From assembly GCA_028277405.1 (NCBI GenBank), contig JANQGH010000071.1:62001-126000 (forward strand): a stretch of 64,000 bases of DNA, given 5' to 3'. This DNA is from Alphaproteobacteria bacterium (GTDB lineage Bacteria > Pseudomonadota > Alphaproteobacteria > DSM-16000 > Inquilinaceae). Position numbers and translations under genes: made by a program. The notes under the pieces are model-generated. The model ran no database searches and was not told the origin of the DNA. It was given only the letters and a program-made list of their open reading frames with translations. Shown here in pieces: positions 8,294 to 17,299 of the stretch; the first letter of the stretch is position 1; each line of letters begins with the position of its first letter.

Positions 8294-9853
8294 TTAGCTG
8301 GTTGCCAGTTCCATCACCGCGACATGGCTGAGGGCCTCGCGGTCCAACAGGCCGCGCTGGCGCCCCCGGCTCAATACCAGCACCCGGTGCGACAGGCCCA
8401 ACACCTCTTCCAGATCGGAGGAGACGACCACCACCGCCATGCCGGATTGGGCCAGGCCGGCGATCACCTCATAGATCGCAGCGCGGGCGCCGACATCGAT
8501 GCCGCGCGTCGGCTCGTCCAGAATGAAAATCTTGGGATCGCGCGAGATCCACTTGGCGATCACCAGCTTTTGCTGGTTGCCACCGGAAAGCACGCTGGCG
8601 CTTTGCGCCGGCTGGCCCTTCACGCCCATGCGGCTGATGGCGGCTTGCGCGAAGCGGCGCATGGCGCCGGGCGAGATCCAGCCGCGCCTTCCCATAAGGT
8701 CGAAATTGCCGTAGGCGACATTGTCGGCCAGCGTCTGGTCGAGCAGCAGCCCTTGCTGCTTGCGGTCTTCCGGGACCATGACGAGGCCGGCCCGGATGGC
8801 GTCGCCCGGCTCGCGCAGATGGACCACCTGACCGTCGATCGACACCGATCCGGACGCCAACGGGTCGGCGCCCGTGATGGCGCGCACCAGCTCCGTCCGG
8901 CCGGCGCCGACGATGCCGGCAATGCCGAAGACCTCGCCGGCGCGCACGGAGAAGCTGACGTTTCGGAAGGCACCGTCGACGCCGGACAGGTTGTCCACGC
9001 TCAGGACCTCCTGGTCCCGAGGCGGCGCGATGGTCGGGAACATGCGGTCGACGCTGCGGCCGACCATTTCTTCGATCAGGGTCTTCACCGGCACCTGGGC
9101 CGTGTCGTGGGTCGCCACCAGGGCGCCGTCGCGCAGGACCGCAACCCGGTCGGCGATGCGGGCGATTTCGTCCAGGCGGTGGCTGATATAGATGAACGAG
9201 ACGCCGTCTTGCTTCAGCCGTTCGATCTGCTCAAACAGGCGGTCGGTCTCCTCGCCGCCCAGCGCTGCGGTGGGCTCGTCGAGGATCAGCAGGCGGGCGT
9301 TCAGGGTCAGCGCCTTGGCGATCTCGACCTGTTGCTGGGCGGCGACGCGCAGGCTGCCAACACGGGTGGTCGGCGGGATGTCCAGGCCCAGGCGCTGAAG
9401 TTGTTCGGCCGCGCGCCGGTTCATGGTCTCGCGGTCGACCATGGCGCCACGCATGGGCAGCCGGCCGACAAAGACGTTCTCGGCGATCGACAGGTCCGGC
9501 AGCAGGCGCATTTCCTGGTGGATCAGGCCGATACCCGCGGCCAGCGCGTCGGCGGGGGAGACAGGGCGGAAGGCCTGGCCTTCCCACACCATGGTGCCTT
9601 CGGTGGGCGGGTGAATGCCGGCGATCATCGCCGACACGGTCGATTTGCCGGCGCCGTTTTCACCGAGCAAGGCGACGACCTCACCCGGTGCGACGTCCAG
9701 GTCCAGGTCGGAGACGACGCGGTTGCCGAAAAAGTCCTTCGACAAACCGCGGATGGAGAGCCCCCGGCGGGGGCTCTCCGGCGCGCTGGCGGCCGGCATG
9801 GGGGGAGCCGTCGTTCCTGACGGCGCCGGCCGTTCAGCGCGGGTCGATATCAC
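8294..9853 (-). CDS. Sugar ABC transporter ATP-binding protein, RbsA/XylG-type (two ATPase domains)
   Basis: 519-aa tandem ATPase of the CUT2 importer family. Domain 1 has Walker A LLGENGAGKST near residue 60 and Walker B LLILDEPTAALG; its signature is degenerate (VAAQQQVEIAKAL). Domain 2 has the usual degenerate Walker A GIVGAGRTEL, a good signature LSGGNQQK and Walker B FILDEPTRGID. Such asymmetry is normal for RbsA. About 30 extra N-terminal residues rich in Pro/Ala precede the first strand. It starts at GTG 9853, overlapping the binding-protein stop as GTGA. It energises the permease at 10955-11941. Confidence 0.93.
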   Translation of the reverse strand: MISTRAERPAPSGTTAPPMPAASAPESPRRGLSIRGLSKDFFGNRVVSDLDLDVAPGEVVALLGENGAGKSTVSAMIAGIHPPTEGTMVWEGQAFRPVSPADALAAGIGLIHQEMRLLPDLSIAENVFVGRLPMRGAMVDRETMNRRAAEQLQRLGLDIPPTTRVGSLRVAAQQQVEIAKALTLNARLLILDEPTAALGGEETDRLFEQIERLKQDGVSFIYISHRLDEIARIADRVAVLRDGALVATHDTAQVPVKTLIEEMVGRSVDRMFPTIAPPRDQEVLSVDNLSGVDGAFRNVSFSVRAGEVFGIAGIVGAGRTELVRAITGADPLASGSVSIDGQVVHLREPGDAIRAGLVMVPEDRKQQGLLLDQTLADNVAYGNFDLMGRRGWISPGAMRRFAQAAISRMGVKGQPAQSASVLSGGNQQKLVIAKWISRDPKIFILDEPTRGIDVGARAAIYEVIAGLAQSGMAVVVVSSDLEEVLGLSHRVLVLSRGRQRGLLDREALSHVAVMELATS

Positions 9854-10788
9854 GGATGGTTCTCCAGGAACCCGGCCGCGTTTTCCGACGTGGTGAGCGT
9901 TGCAGGCTGAAGCTGCTCGGCCGGCACGTCTTCACCGTTGATCAAGGCGATCGCCGATTCCAGCGCCATCCGGCCCATGCCCTGTGTCCGCTGCGTCATG
10001 GTGGCGTCGAGCACACCGTCGCGAACCGCCTCAAGCCCGGCAAAGTCACCGTCGAAGCCGACGACCAGAACGTCATGGTCTAGATTGGCGACCTGGACGG
10101 CCTGAGCGGCACCCAGCGCCAGCGCGTCGGCACGGCCGAAGAAGATGGTGATCTCCGGGTCGCGCAGCAGCATGTCCTGGGCGATGGCAAAGCCTTCATC
10201 CTGCATCCACATGTTGCTGGCCTGCTGGGCGACGATTTCGATGCCCGGGCAGTCGTCAAGCGCGGCGCGGAAGCCGGTGTCGCGGTCGATCTCCGGCGTC
10301 GTGCCCAACTGGCCTTGGACGACGCCGACACGGCCGGTGCCGCCAGTCTGCTCGCAGACCCAGTCGCCCAGCTCTTGCGCTGCGGCGACGCTGTTGGTGG
10401 CAATGAAGGTATCGCCCGGCACGTCCGGCGGGTTGCGGTCAACCGCGACCACCGGGATGCCGGCGGCGCGCGCCGCCTCGACCGGCACGCCGGCGGCGGT
10501 GGCGCCGGCCGGAATGTAGATCAACGCGTCGATCTCACGGGTGATCAGATCCTGGATCTGGCTGACCTGCGTCGCGGCATCACCGGCGGCGTCGACCGTG
10601 ATGATCTCGATGCCCTGTTCCTCGCCCGCGGCCTCGACCGACTGTTTGATCTGGTTGAAGAAATCGGCCTGCAGGTTGGCGACCGCCAGGCCGATGGTCA
10701 GGTCGTCCTGCGCCTGCGCGGCCGTGCCCAACAGGGCGGCGCCGGCGACGGCAATGGCGGATGTGGTGGTTAGAAATACGCGGTTCAT
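9850..10788 (-). CDS. Periplasmic sugar-binding protein (RbsB-like, Peripla_BP_4 family)
   Basis: 312-aa substrate-binding protein with a signal peptide (VFLTTTSAIAVAGAALLGTAAQAQ). Typical CUT2 features are IGLAVANLQADFFNQIKQSV, QIQDLITREIDALIYIPAG, AIDRNPPD-like spacing in VVAVDRNPPDVPG, GRADALALGAAQAV and VVGFDGD. The start is supported by GAGGGAGC upstream of ATG 10788. It lies 166 bp downstream of the permease gene; that gap carries two imperfect copies of a CTCGTCGTTCTGTCC-like sequence. It probably delivers a sugar or polyol used by the kinase/transketolase genes of the same operon. Confidence 0.92.
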   Translation of the reverse strand: MNRVFLTTTSAIAVAGAALLGTAAQAQDDLTIGLAVANLQADFFNQIKQSVEAAGEEQGIEIITVDAAGDAATQVSQIQDLITREIDALIYIPAGATAAGVPVEAARAAGIPVVAVDRNPPDVPGDTFIATNSVAAAQELGDWVCEQTGGTGRVGVVQGQLGTTPEIDRDTGFRAALDDCPGIEIVAQQASNMWMQDEGFAIAQDMLLRDPEITIFFGRADALALGAAQAVQVANLDHDVLVVGFDGDFAGLEAVRDGVLDATMTQRTQGMGRMALESAIALINGEDVPAEQLQPATLTTSENAAGFLENHP

Positions 10789-10954
10789 GGGGTGCTCCCT
10801 CTCTCATTTGGGCCGATGGGCCCGTTGGTTCGTCGTTCTTGTCCGTCCCGAGACGGCCGCTGCAGATGCCAGCGAAGGCCCGGCGTCTGTCGAAACTCTC
10901 TGGCTCGTCGTTCTGTCCTCCCTGTTCTTGGCGTGCTCTGTTTCGAAACCGACG

Positions 10955-11941
10955 CTAGCGGTTGCGCCGGCCCAACGTGTCGAACGTCACCGCCAGCGCG
11001 ATGACGCAGCCGATCACGACCATCTGGATGAAGGGCGACACGGCCAGCAGGTTCAGCCCGTTGCTCAAAACGCCGATGATCAGGACACCGACCACGGTGC
11101 CCGCGATGCTGCCGACCCCGCCGGCCAGGCTGGCCCCGCCGATGACGACGGCGGCGATGGTGTCGAGCTCGTAGGTCAGGCCGGCGCTGGGCTGGGACGA
11201 GTTCAGGCGCGCGGCCAGCGCGATGCCGGCAAGCCCCGACAGGGCGCCGCACATGGCATAGACCCCGACCGTGACCTTCTTGACCGCGATGCCGGACAGG
11301 CGCGCGACCTCCGGGCTGCCGCCGATGGCGTAGAGATTGCGGCCGCCGGGCCGGTAGCGCAGATAGATGAAGGCCAGGATGACCGAGACGATGAAGACGC
11401 CCACGGTGACCGACAGAAAGTCGAAATGCCGGACGGTGGCAAAGCTGGTGAACCAGGACGGATAGCCGACGATCTGGCGCCCGTCGGTCAGGATGTTGGC
11501 GAGGCCGCGCGCCACGGTCATCATCGCCAAGGTGGCGATGAAGGGCGGCAGCCGCGCGACGGTGATCAAGAGGCCGGAAACGGCACCACAGGCGGCACCG
11601 GTCAGAATGGCGCACAGCATCGCGATTTCGAGCGGCACGCCGAATTCCCGGCTGAGCCAGCCCATCATCATCATCGAAAAGGCCAGGACGGAGCCGACCG
11701 AGAGGTCGATGCCGCCGGTGATGATGACCGCCGTCATGCCGATCGCCAGGATGCCCAGGACGGTCACCTGATCGAGGATGTTCAGCGCGTTGCGGGTGGT
11801 GAAGAAGTATTCCGAGGTGAACGAAAAAACGATGCACAGCAGCACCAGCCCGACCAGCGGCCCGAAGAAGCCAAGGCCCCAATTGAAACTGGGGATGGTC
11901 AGCCGGCCCGTTGCCTGATCCTGTTCGCTGGGCGCTACCAT
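10955..11941 (-). CDS. Sugar ABC transporter permease, RbsC-like
   Basis: 328-aa CUT2 permease (BPD_transp_2 family) with multiple membrane helices. Family motifs are GMTAVIITGGIDLSVGSVLAFS, GLLITVARLPPFIATLAMMTVARG, GRNLYAIGGSPEVARLSGIAVKKV and AAVVIGGASLAGGVGSIAGT. The start is placed at ATG 11941 because GAGAAGGGGG ends about 5 nt upstream; the frame extends six codons further without such a site. It starts 14 bp after the kinase stop, in one operon with kinase and transketolase. Confidence 0.93.
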   Translation of the reverse strand: MVAPSEQDQATGRLTIPSFNWGLGFFGPLVGLVLLCIVFSFTSEYFFTTRNALNILDQVTVLGILAIGMTAVIITGGIDLSVGSVLAFSMMMMGWLSREFGVPLEIAMLCAILTGAACGAVSGLLITVARLPPFIATLAMMTVARGLANILTDGRQIVGYPSWFTSFATVRHFDFLSVTVGVFIVSVILAFIYLRYRPGGRNLYAIGGSPEVARLSGIAVKKVTVGVYAMCGALSGLAGIALAARLNSSQPSAGLTYELDTIAAVVIGGASLAGGVGSIAGTVVGVLIIGVLSNGLNLLAVSPFIQMVVIGCVIALAVTFDTLGRRNR

Positions 11942-11955
11942 GGCGGTCCCCCTTC

Positions 11956-13485
11956 TCAACGCACGCAGCGCGCGGTGTTCGGTATGTCGAGCGTCGGCGC
12001 CGGCGCGGGGGTCGCCGGTTCGTCCAACACTTGCTGGATCGCGGTCAGCCAGCGGGCCCGATGGGTCGCGCGGTCGAAGGCCGACATGGCCGGCTGAAAC
12101 ACGCGGCCGCCGCGATCGAGGGTTTTCAGCCGCTCAAGCGTCCATAAGCCGACGGACAGGCCGGCCAGGTGGGCGACGCCAAGGGCGGACAGTTCGGCTG
12201 CATCGGTGCAGTGCACCGGCCGGTCCAGCAGATCCGCCTGCAACTGCATCAGCGCGTCGTTGCGCGTCGGCCCGCCATCGGCGTGCAGAACCGAGACGCG
12301 GCCGATCGACCGATCGAAGGCGTCGATCACGTCGGCCACCTGGTGCGGAATCGACTCGAACGCCGCCCGCGCGACCTGCGGCCGTCCGGCGCCGAGGGTC
12401 AGGCCGCACAGCGTGCCGTTGGCGCGCTGGTCCCACCAGGGCGCGCCCATGCCGTTGAAGGCGGGGACCAGGCTGACGCCCTGGCTGTCGCCGTCTTCGG
12501 CCAGGGCTACGAGCTCGTCGGTGGTGACGCCGAGCAGATCCGCCGTCCAGCGCAGGGTGGCGCCGGCGGACCGGATGTTCGCCTCCGCCGCGTAGGCCGG
12601 TTTGCCGATCGACCAGGCGATGGTCAGGCAAAGGCCGTCCGCGACAGCGTCGGGTTTCTCGACCAGGCCCATCACCGACGAGCCGGTGCCGTAGGTGGCC
12701 TTCACCGGGCCGGGCTCAAAGGCGCCATGGGCGAAGAGGGCGGCATGGGAATCACCCATGACCGCCGCGATCGGCGTGCCGTCCGGCACCGGCGTCAGGC
12801 CATGCACGGACGGAAACGGCCCCACGGACGGCACGATCCGGGGCAACGCTGCGGCCGGAATGTCAAAGAAGCCAAGCAGGCCGTCGTCCCACTCCGCCTG
12901 TTCGATGTTCAGCAGTTGCGTGCGCGAAGCGTTGCCGACCTCAATGACATGCGCGCCGTCCTGGCCGCCGGACGCGCGGTGCAAGAGCCAGGAATCGATG
13001 GTGCCGAGGCGGATCTGACCCGCCCTGGATCGGGCCCGGTCGGGGTCGTAGGTGTCGAGCAGCCAGCGCGCCTTGAGCGCGGAAAACATCGGGTCCAGCG
13101 GCAGGCCGCTGCGCGTCTGCACCAGTTCTTCCGCATCCGGCGAGCGCAGCTTACCGCACAGATCAACGGTGCGCTGGTCCTGCCAACTGATCACGGGCGA
13201 CAGGGGCCGGCCCGTGTTGCCGTCCCACAGCAGCATGGATTCGCGCTGGTTGGCGATGCCGATGGCGACGACGTCAGCGCCGTCCCGCTCCGCCAGGCAC
13301 GCGCGTACGGCCGCAAGCACGCTCTGCCACAGCGCGTCGGCGTCCTGGTCGACCCAGCCGGGGCGTGGCCGGCTCTCACCCAAGGGCGCCTGGCCCTTGG
13401 CGATCACAGCCCCTGCCTCGTCGACGGCCAGGCACTTGGTCGCGCTGGTGCCCTGGTCGATGGCGAGGATGAGGGGCGCGGCCAT
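11956..13485 (-). CDS. FGGY-family carbohydrate kinase
   Basis: 509-aa two-domain sugar kinase of the GlpK/XylB superfamily. The N-terminal phosphate motif is LAIDQGTSATKCLAVDEAG, followed by GWVDQDADALWQSV, IGIANQRES and VISWQDQRT. The second-domain ATP motif is ATYGTGSSVMGL and the C-terminal motif HADGGPTRNDALMQLQADLLDRPVH is intact. The IDQGTSATK opening is closer to glycerol kinase than to xylulokinase, but the operon (split transketolase, CUT2 importer, SDRs, SorC regulator) points to a ketose or polyol substrate. The transketolase C-subunit gene ends 3 bp upstream. Confidence 0.9.
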   Translation of the reverse strand: MAAPLILAIDQGTSATKCLAVDEAGAVIAKGQAPLGESRPRPGWVDQDADALWQSVLAAVRACLAERDGADVVAIGIANQRESMLLWDGNTGRPLSPVISWQDQRTVDLCGKLRSPDAEELVQTRSGLPLDPMFSALKARWLLDTYDPDRARSRAGQIRLGTIDSWLLHRASGGQDGAHVIEVGNASRTQLLNIEQAEWDDGLLGFFDIPAAALPRIVPSVGPFPSVHGLTPVPDGTPIAAVMGDSHAALFAHGAFEPGPVKATYGTGSSVMGLVEKPDAVADGLCLTIAWSIGKPAYAAEANIRSAGATLRWTADLLGVTTDELVALAEDGDSQGVSLVPAFNGMGAPWWDQRANGTLCGLTLGAGRPQVARAAFESIPHQVADVIDAFDRSIGRVSVLHADGGPTRNDALMQLQADLLDRPVHCTDAAELSALGVAHLAGLSVGLWTLERLKTLDRGGRVFQPAMSAFDRATHRARWLTAIQQVLDEPATPAPAPTLDIPNTARCVR

Positions 13486-13488
13486 GGC

Positions 13489-14445
13489 TCAGGCCACCAA
13501 CTCGCGTGCGGCGGCGGCGATGCTCTTCGCGTTCAGGCCGAAATGATCGAGCAGAAAGGCCGTGTCGCCGGTCGGCGCGAACTCCGGCACGCCCAGAATC
13601 CTCATCGGCACCGGGTGGGTCTGGCTCAGGAGTTCGGCGACGGCGCCGCCCAGGCCGCCATGCACCGACGCCTCCTCGGCCGTGACAATGCGGCCGGTCT
13701 GCCGCGCGGCTTGGACCAGCGTTTCGGCGTCCAAGGGCTTCAGCGTGGAAACGTTCAGCACGCGGGCCGCAATACCCTCGCCCGCAAGCAGGCTGTGGGC
13801 CTCCAGCGCCCGCGAAACCATGGTGCCGGCGGCGACGATGGTCACGTCCGACCCGGCCGCCAATTCGGCAATACGGTCGGGATCGAACGGGCCATCTTCG
13901 GTCACGGCCGGCACCTTGAAGCGGCCGACGCGCATGAAGATCGGGCGTCTGGCAGCCGCCGCCCAGCGCACGGCCGCCCTGGTCTGGGCCGGGTCGGCCG
14001 GCACCAGCACCGTCAGATCGGCGATGGCGCGCGTCCAGGCGAAATCCTCGATCGAATGGTGGGTCGGCCCCAGCTCGCCATAGGCCATGCCCGGGCTCAT
14101 GCCACACAGCACGACGGGATAGTCATTGTAGGCGACGTCCGCCTTGATCTGTTCCAAGGCGCGACCGGTCAGAAAGGGCGAGGCGGCACAGACGAAGGGA
14201 ATGAACCCGCCATTGGCGAGCCCCGCCGCCGTGCCGACCATGCATTGTTCCGCAATGCCGACATTGATCAGGCGGTCCGGGTGGGCCTTGGCAAAGGCGC
14301 CCAGATTGCTGGACCCGACGGAGTCGTTGCAGACGGCCACGATCCTCGGATCTTTCGCCGCGAGCTCCATCAAGGTTTCGGCAAAGGCCTGGCGACAATC
14401 GAAGACCGGCGCGGGCTGCACCGCCGATGCTACCGCCGTCGTCAT
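13489..14445 (-). CDS. Transketolase, C-terminal subunit
   Basis: 318-aa half-transketolase with the pyrimidine-binding and C-terminal domains. Visible are DPRIVAVCNDSVGSSNLGAF, LINVGIAEQCMVGTAAGLA (the conserved Glu that activates thiamine diphosphate), GPTHHSIEDFAW and the C-terminal domain with RVLNVSTLKPLD and TAEEASVHGGLGGAVAELL. It overlaps the N-terminal subunit gene by 4 bp (ATGA coupling). Split transketolases of this kind commonly occur in sugar-catabolic operons and transfer a two-carbon unit from a phosphorylated ketose. The partner at 14442-15323 is needed for activity. Confidence 0.92.
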   Translation of the reverse strand: MTTAVASAVQPAPVFDCRQAFAETLMELAAKDPRIVAVCNDSVGSSNLGAFAKAHPDRLINVGIAEQCMVGTAAGLANGGFIPFVCAASPFLTGRALEQIKADVAYNDYPVVLCGMSPGMAYGELGPTHHSIEDFAWTRAIADLTVLVPADPAQTRAAVRWAAAARRPIFMRVGRFKVPAVTEDGPFDPDRIAELAAGSDVTIVAAGTMVSRALEAHSLLAGEGIAARVLNVSTLKPLDAETLVQAARQTGRIVTAEEASVHGGLGGAVAELLSQTHPVPMRILGVPEFAPTGDTAFLLDHFGLNAKSIAAAARELVA

Positions 14446-15323
14446 GCCGACAGTTCCTTCAGGGCCGCCGCAACCTCATCGGCGTTCGGCACCTTGTGGT
14501 GCCACTCCACCCGATCCTCCATGAACGACACACCCCTGCCCTTGGATGTGTGGGCGATCACACAGCGTGGCCGTCCGTCGCCGGATGCGCCGAACATGTC
14601 CAACAGCGCAGGCATGTCATGGCCGTCGACCTCCAGCACGTCCCAGCCGAAGGCGGTGAACTTGTCGGCCAGCGGTTCCAGCCGGTTCGTCTCTTCGGTC
14701 CGCGCGCCCTGCTGCAGCCGGTTGCGGTCGACGATGGCCGTCAGGCGCTCCAGGCCGCGATGGCCGGCGCACATCGCCGCCTCCCAATTGCTGCCCTCCT
14801 GTAGTTCGCCGTCGCCGAGAACGACGAAGGTGCGCCAGTTGCATCCGGACAGACGCGCGGCGATCGCCGATCCCACGGCAATCGGCAGGCCATGCCCAAG
14901 CGGGCCGGTGTTGGCCTCGACCCCCGGCACCTTGCGCCGATTGGGGTGCCCGTTCAGCGGCGACAGCGGCGCCAGGAAGTCGGCCAGCAGCGCCTCGTCG
15001 AAGAAGCCGCGCTTGGCCAGGACCGAATAGAGCGCGCCGACGCAATGGCCCTTGGACAGGATGAACCGGTCGCGGTCCGGCCAGTCGGGCATCGTCGGAT
15101 CGACACGCAGAACGCCGAAATAAAGCGCCGTCAGGATGTCCGTGACCGACAGGTCGCCGCCGACATGGCCCATGCCGGCCTTGTCGATCATGGTGATCAC
15201 CGACCGCCGGACCTGCCGAGCGATCTTGTCAAGTGCCGTTGGCGAACGATCGAGCTCAGCCTCGCCCATCCGGCCAAGAGCGCGTGCCTGAATGGCAACC
15301 TTCGACGACTCACCTGCGTTCAA
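14442..15323 (-). CDS. Transketolase, N-terminal subunit
   Basis: About 293-aa half-transketolase with the thiamine-diphosphate pyrophosphate-binding domain. Motifs are MGHVGGDLSVTDILTALYF, ILSKGHCVGALYSVL, GPLGHGLPIAVGSAIAARL and VLGDGELQEGSNWEAAM followed by IVDRNRLQQ (the GDG...N metal/ThDP motif). The start is uncertain: GGGAGGA precedes TTG 15323 by about 5 nt, which I prefer. TTG 15350 and ATG 15269 are alternatives. It is first in the minus-strand operon and divergent from the SorC regulator gene. Confidence 0.9.
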   Translation of the reverse strand: MNAGESSKVAIQARALGRMGEAELDRSPTALDKIARQVRRSVITMIDKAGMGHVGGDLSVTDILTALYFGVLRVDPTMPDWPDRDRFILSKGHCVGALYSVLAKRGFFDEALLADFLAPLSPLNGHPNRRKVPGVEANTGPLGHGLPIAVGSAIAARLSGCNWRTFVVLGDGELQEGSNWEAAMCAGHRGLERLTAIVDRNRLQQGARTEETNRLEPLADKFTAFGWDVLEVDGHDMPALLDMFGASGDGRPRCVIAHTSKGRGVSFMEDRVEWHHKVPNADEVAAALKELSA

Positions 15324-15377
15324 ACCGTTCCTCCCGGGCGCCCTTGGCAACGGATCACCATCAGTCTTCTAGCGAAC

Positions 15378-15409
15378 TGAATTTTTATTCATTGCTGCAT
15401 TGATTTTCA
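15378..15409. promoter_or_regulatory. AT-rich inverted repeats upstream of SorC-type regulator and transketolase operon
   Basis: The divergent region holds TGAATTTTTATTCA (15378-15391; perfect TGAAT/ATTCA arms around TTTT), then TGATTTTCA (15401-15409; TGA/TCA arms). Both are AT-rich islands in GC-rich surroundings and lie 25-55 bp from the transketolase start, a plausible operator/promoter region for the SorC-type protein (inference). Confidence 0.45.
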
Positions 15410-15537
15410 TGCTAAGACTCGTCTACGGTCGTGTCAAGAATGCCGAGGCCGTGGTCGATCGGATCATTGGGCCGTGCCGTGCTCAGACGGGCGGCCACCG
15501 AGGTCTCGGCGATAAGAAGGGGAGGGCCAGCGGCCTT

Positions 15538-16503
15538 ATGGCGCGCACCAACGAATTGCGGCTGATCACCCGCATCACCCAGATGTACTATCTGGAGGGG
15601 CTGAAGCAGTCCCAGATCTCCGCGATCCTGAACATCTCCCAGGCGACCATTTCGCGCCTGCTGAAGCGGGCGATGGACGAGAACATCGTTCGCATCACCA
15701 TCAACGTGCCGCGCGGCACCTTCCCGGATCTCGAAACCGGCCTGCGCGAACGCTTTGGCCTGAAGGAAGCGATCGTGGCGGAATGCGGCGAGGATCGCGA
15801 GGAATCGATCCTGTCGGCGGTGGGCGACGCGGCGGCGCACTTTCTGTCGACGACGCTGAACGACCGCGAGGTGATCGGCATCTCGTCCTGGAGCGCGTCG
15901 CTCTTGCGCATGGTCGACAGCCTGCACCCGTTGAAGCGGGTGAAGGCGGCGCGGGTGGTGCAGATCCTGGGCGGCATGGGCAACCCCAGCGTCCAGGTGC
16001 ACGCGACGCATCTGACCACGCGGCTGGCCCAGTTGACGGGCGCCCAGCCGCAACTCTTGTCGGCGCCGGGCGTGGCCAGCAGCATCGAGGCCAGGCGCGC
16101 GTTGCTGGCCGACGGCTTCGTGCAAGCGACGATGGACGAGTTTCGCGACGTCAGCCTGGCACTGGTCGGCATCGGCGCGGTCGAACCCTCGCGCATGCTG
16201 GCCACCAGCGGCAATGTATTCACGCCCGAGGAATTGCAGGAACTGAAGGACAGCGGGGCGGAGGGCGACATCTGCCTACGCTTTTTCGCAGCCGACGGCA
16301 CGCCGGTGCGCACGCCGCTGGACGACCGGGTGATATCCATCAGCCTGGACGAGTTAAAGGGCGCGGATCGGGTCGTCGGCATTGCCGGCGGCGCGCGCAA
16401 GGACCGTGCGATCAAGGCCGCGCTGTTGGGCGGTTACGTCGACATTCTGATCACCGACAAATTCACGGCCGGCCGCCTGCTTGGCGAACCGGCCGGCACA
16501 TGA
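15538..16503 (+). CDS. SorC/DeoR-type sugar-binding transcriptional regulator
   Basis: About 321-aa regulator. The N-terminal helix-turn-helix LKQSQISAILNISQATISRLLKRA is at residues about 20-43. A SorC sugar-binding domain follows, with EAIVAECGEDREESILSAVGDAAAHFL, KAARVVQILGGMG, SAPGVASSIEARRALLAD and a C-terminal VVGIAGGARKDRAIKAALLGGYVDILITD. The start is set at ATG 15538 (MARTNELRLITRITQMYYLE), where family homology begins; the frame is open to 15400 but that part resembles no protein. A GGGGAGG lies about 13 nt upstream. It probably senses a sugar phosphate and controls the divergent operon. Confidence 0.9.
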   Translation: MARTNELRLITRITQMYYLEGLKQSQISAILNISQATISRLLKRAMDENIVRITINVPRGTFPDLETGLRERFGLKEAIVAECGEDREESILSAVGDAAAHFLSTTLNDREVIGISSWSASLLRMVDSLHPLKRVKAARVVQILGGMGNPSVQVHATHLTTRLAQLTGAQPQLLSAPGVASSIEARRALLADGFVQATMDEFRDVSLALVGIGAVEPSRMLATSGNVFTPEELQELKDSGAEGDICLRFFAADGTPVRTPLDDRVISISLDELKGADRVVGIAGGARKDRAIKAALLGGYVDILITDKFTAGRLLGEPAGT

Positions 16504-16516
16504 GGGAGAGGCAAGG

Positions 16517-17299
16517 ATGGCCAGATTCACCGGTAAGACCGTCGTCGTCACCGGCGCCAGCCGGGGCATTGGCGCGGCGATCGCCAAGAGGTTCGCGCGG
16601 GACGGCGCCGGCGTCGTGGTTTCCGCCAATGAGGAGGCGGTCGAGGGCGTGGCGGACGACATCCGCGCCGATGGCGGGACGGCCACCGCCTTTATCGGTG
16701 ACGTGACCGATCGCGCCGATGTCGCGACGCTCTACGACACGGCCGAAGACACATTCGGACATGTGGACATCTCCGTTCAAAACGCCGGGGTCATCACGAT
16801 TGCGCCGATTGAGAAGATGACCGAGGCGGAGTGGGACCGCATTATGGATGTCAACACCAAGGGCGTGTTTCTCTGCTGTCAGGAGGCGATCGCGCGCATG
16901 CGCAAGCACGGGTCCGGCGGCCGGCTGATCAACACCGCGTCGGGCCAGGCGCGGCAGGGGTTCATCTACACGCCGCACTATGCCGCCAGCAAATTCGGCG
17001 TCGTCGGCATCACGCAGAGCCTGGCCAAGGAGGTCGCCAAGGAAGGCATCACCGTGAACGCCTTCTGCCCGGGCATCATCGATACCGACATGTGGGCCTA
17101 TAATGACGAGGCCTGGGGCAAACTGCTGGGCGACTACAAGCCCGGTGAGTTGATGGCCGAATGGGTTTCAAGCATCCCCATGGGCCGGGCGGGAACCGGT
17201 GCCGACGTCGCCGGCCTGGTCGCCTTCCTGGCCAGCGACGATGCAGCCTACATCACCGGCCAGACGATCAATGTCGATGGCGGGCTGATTATGTCCTGA
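16517..17299 (+). CDS. Short-chain dehydrogenase/reductase
   Basis: 260-aa classical SDR starting at ATG 16517, preceded by GGGAGAGGCAAGG. Motifs are TGASRGIG near residue 12, QNAGV, LINTASGQA, and catalytic Tyr-Lys in HYAASKFG; the C-terminus GQTINVDGGLIMS is typical of polyol or 3-oxoacyl SDRs. It follows the SorC-type regulator by 13 bp on the same strand, so they are probably co-transcribed. A role in the same sugar or polyol pathway as the divergent operon is likely. The C-terminal part (DMWAYNDEAWGKLLG) resembles sorbitol/meso-butanediol-type SDRs, a loose resemblance only. Confidence 0.9.
   Translation: MARFTGKTVVVTGASRGIGAAIAKRFARDGAGVVVSANEEAVEGVADDIRADGGTATAFIGDVTDRADVATLYDTAEDTFGHVDISVQNAGVITIAPIEKMTEAEWDRIMDVNTKGVFLCCQEAIARMRKHGSGGRLINTASGQARQGFIYTPHYAASKFGVVGITQSLAKEVAKEGITVNAFCPGIIDTDMWAYNDEAWGKLLGDYKPGELMAEWVSSIPMGRAGTGADVAGLVAFLASDDAAYITGQTINVDGGLIMS

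Noticed and set aside
10829..10918. Two CTCGTCGTTCTGTCC-like copies in the gap before the RbsB-like gene
   Set aside because: Imperfect, short and low-complexity (TCG-rich); no evidence of function, so not listed as a repeat feature.
10785..11882. 365-codon minus-strand frame overlapping the RbsC-like permease in another frame
   Set aside because: Arg/His/Gly-rich translation without membrane segments; the 10955-11941 frame has all permease motifs.
12169..15030. 953-codon open frame on the plus strand
   Set aside because: Antisense to the FGGY kinase and both transketolase subunit genes. No recognisable domain and composition typical of an antisense shadow.
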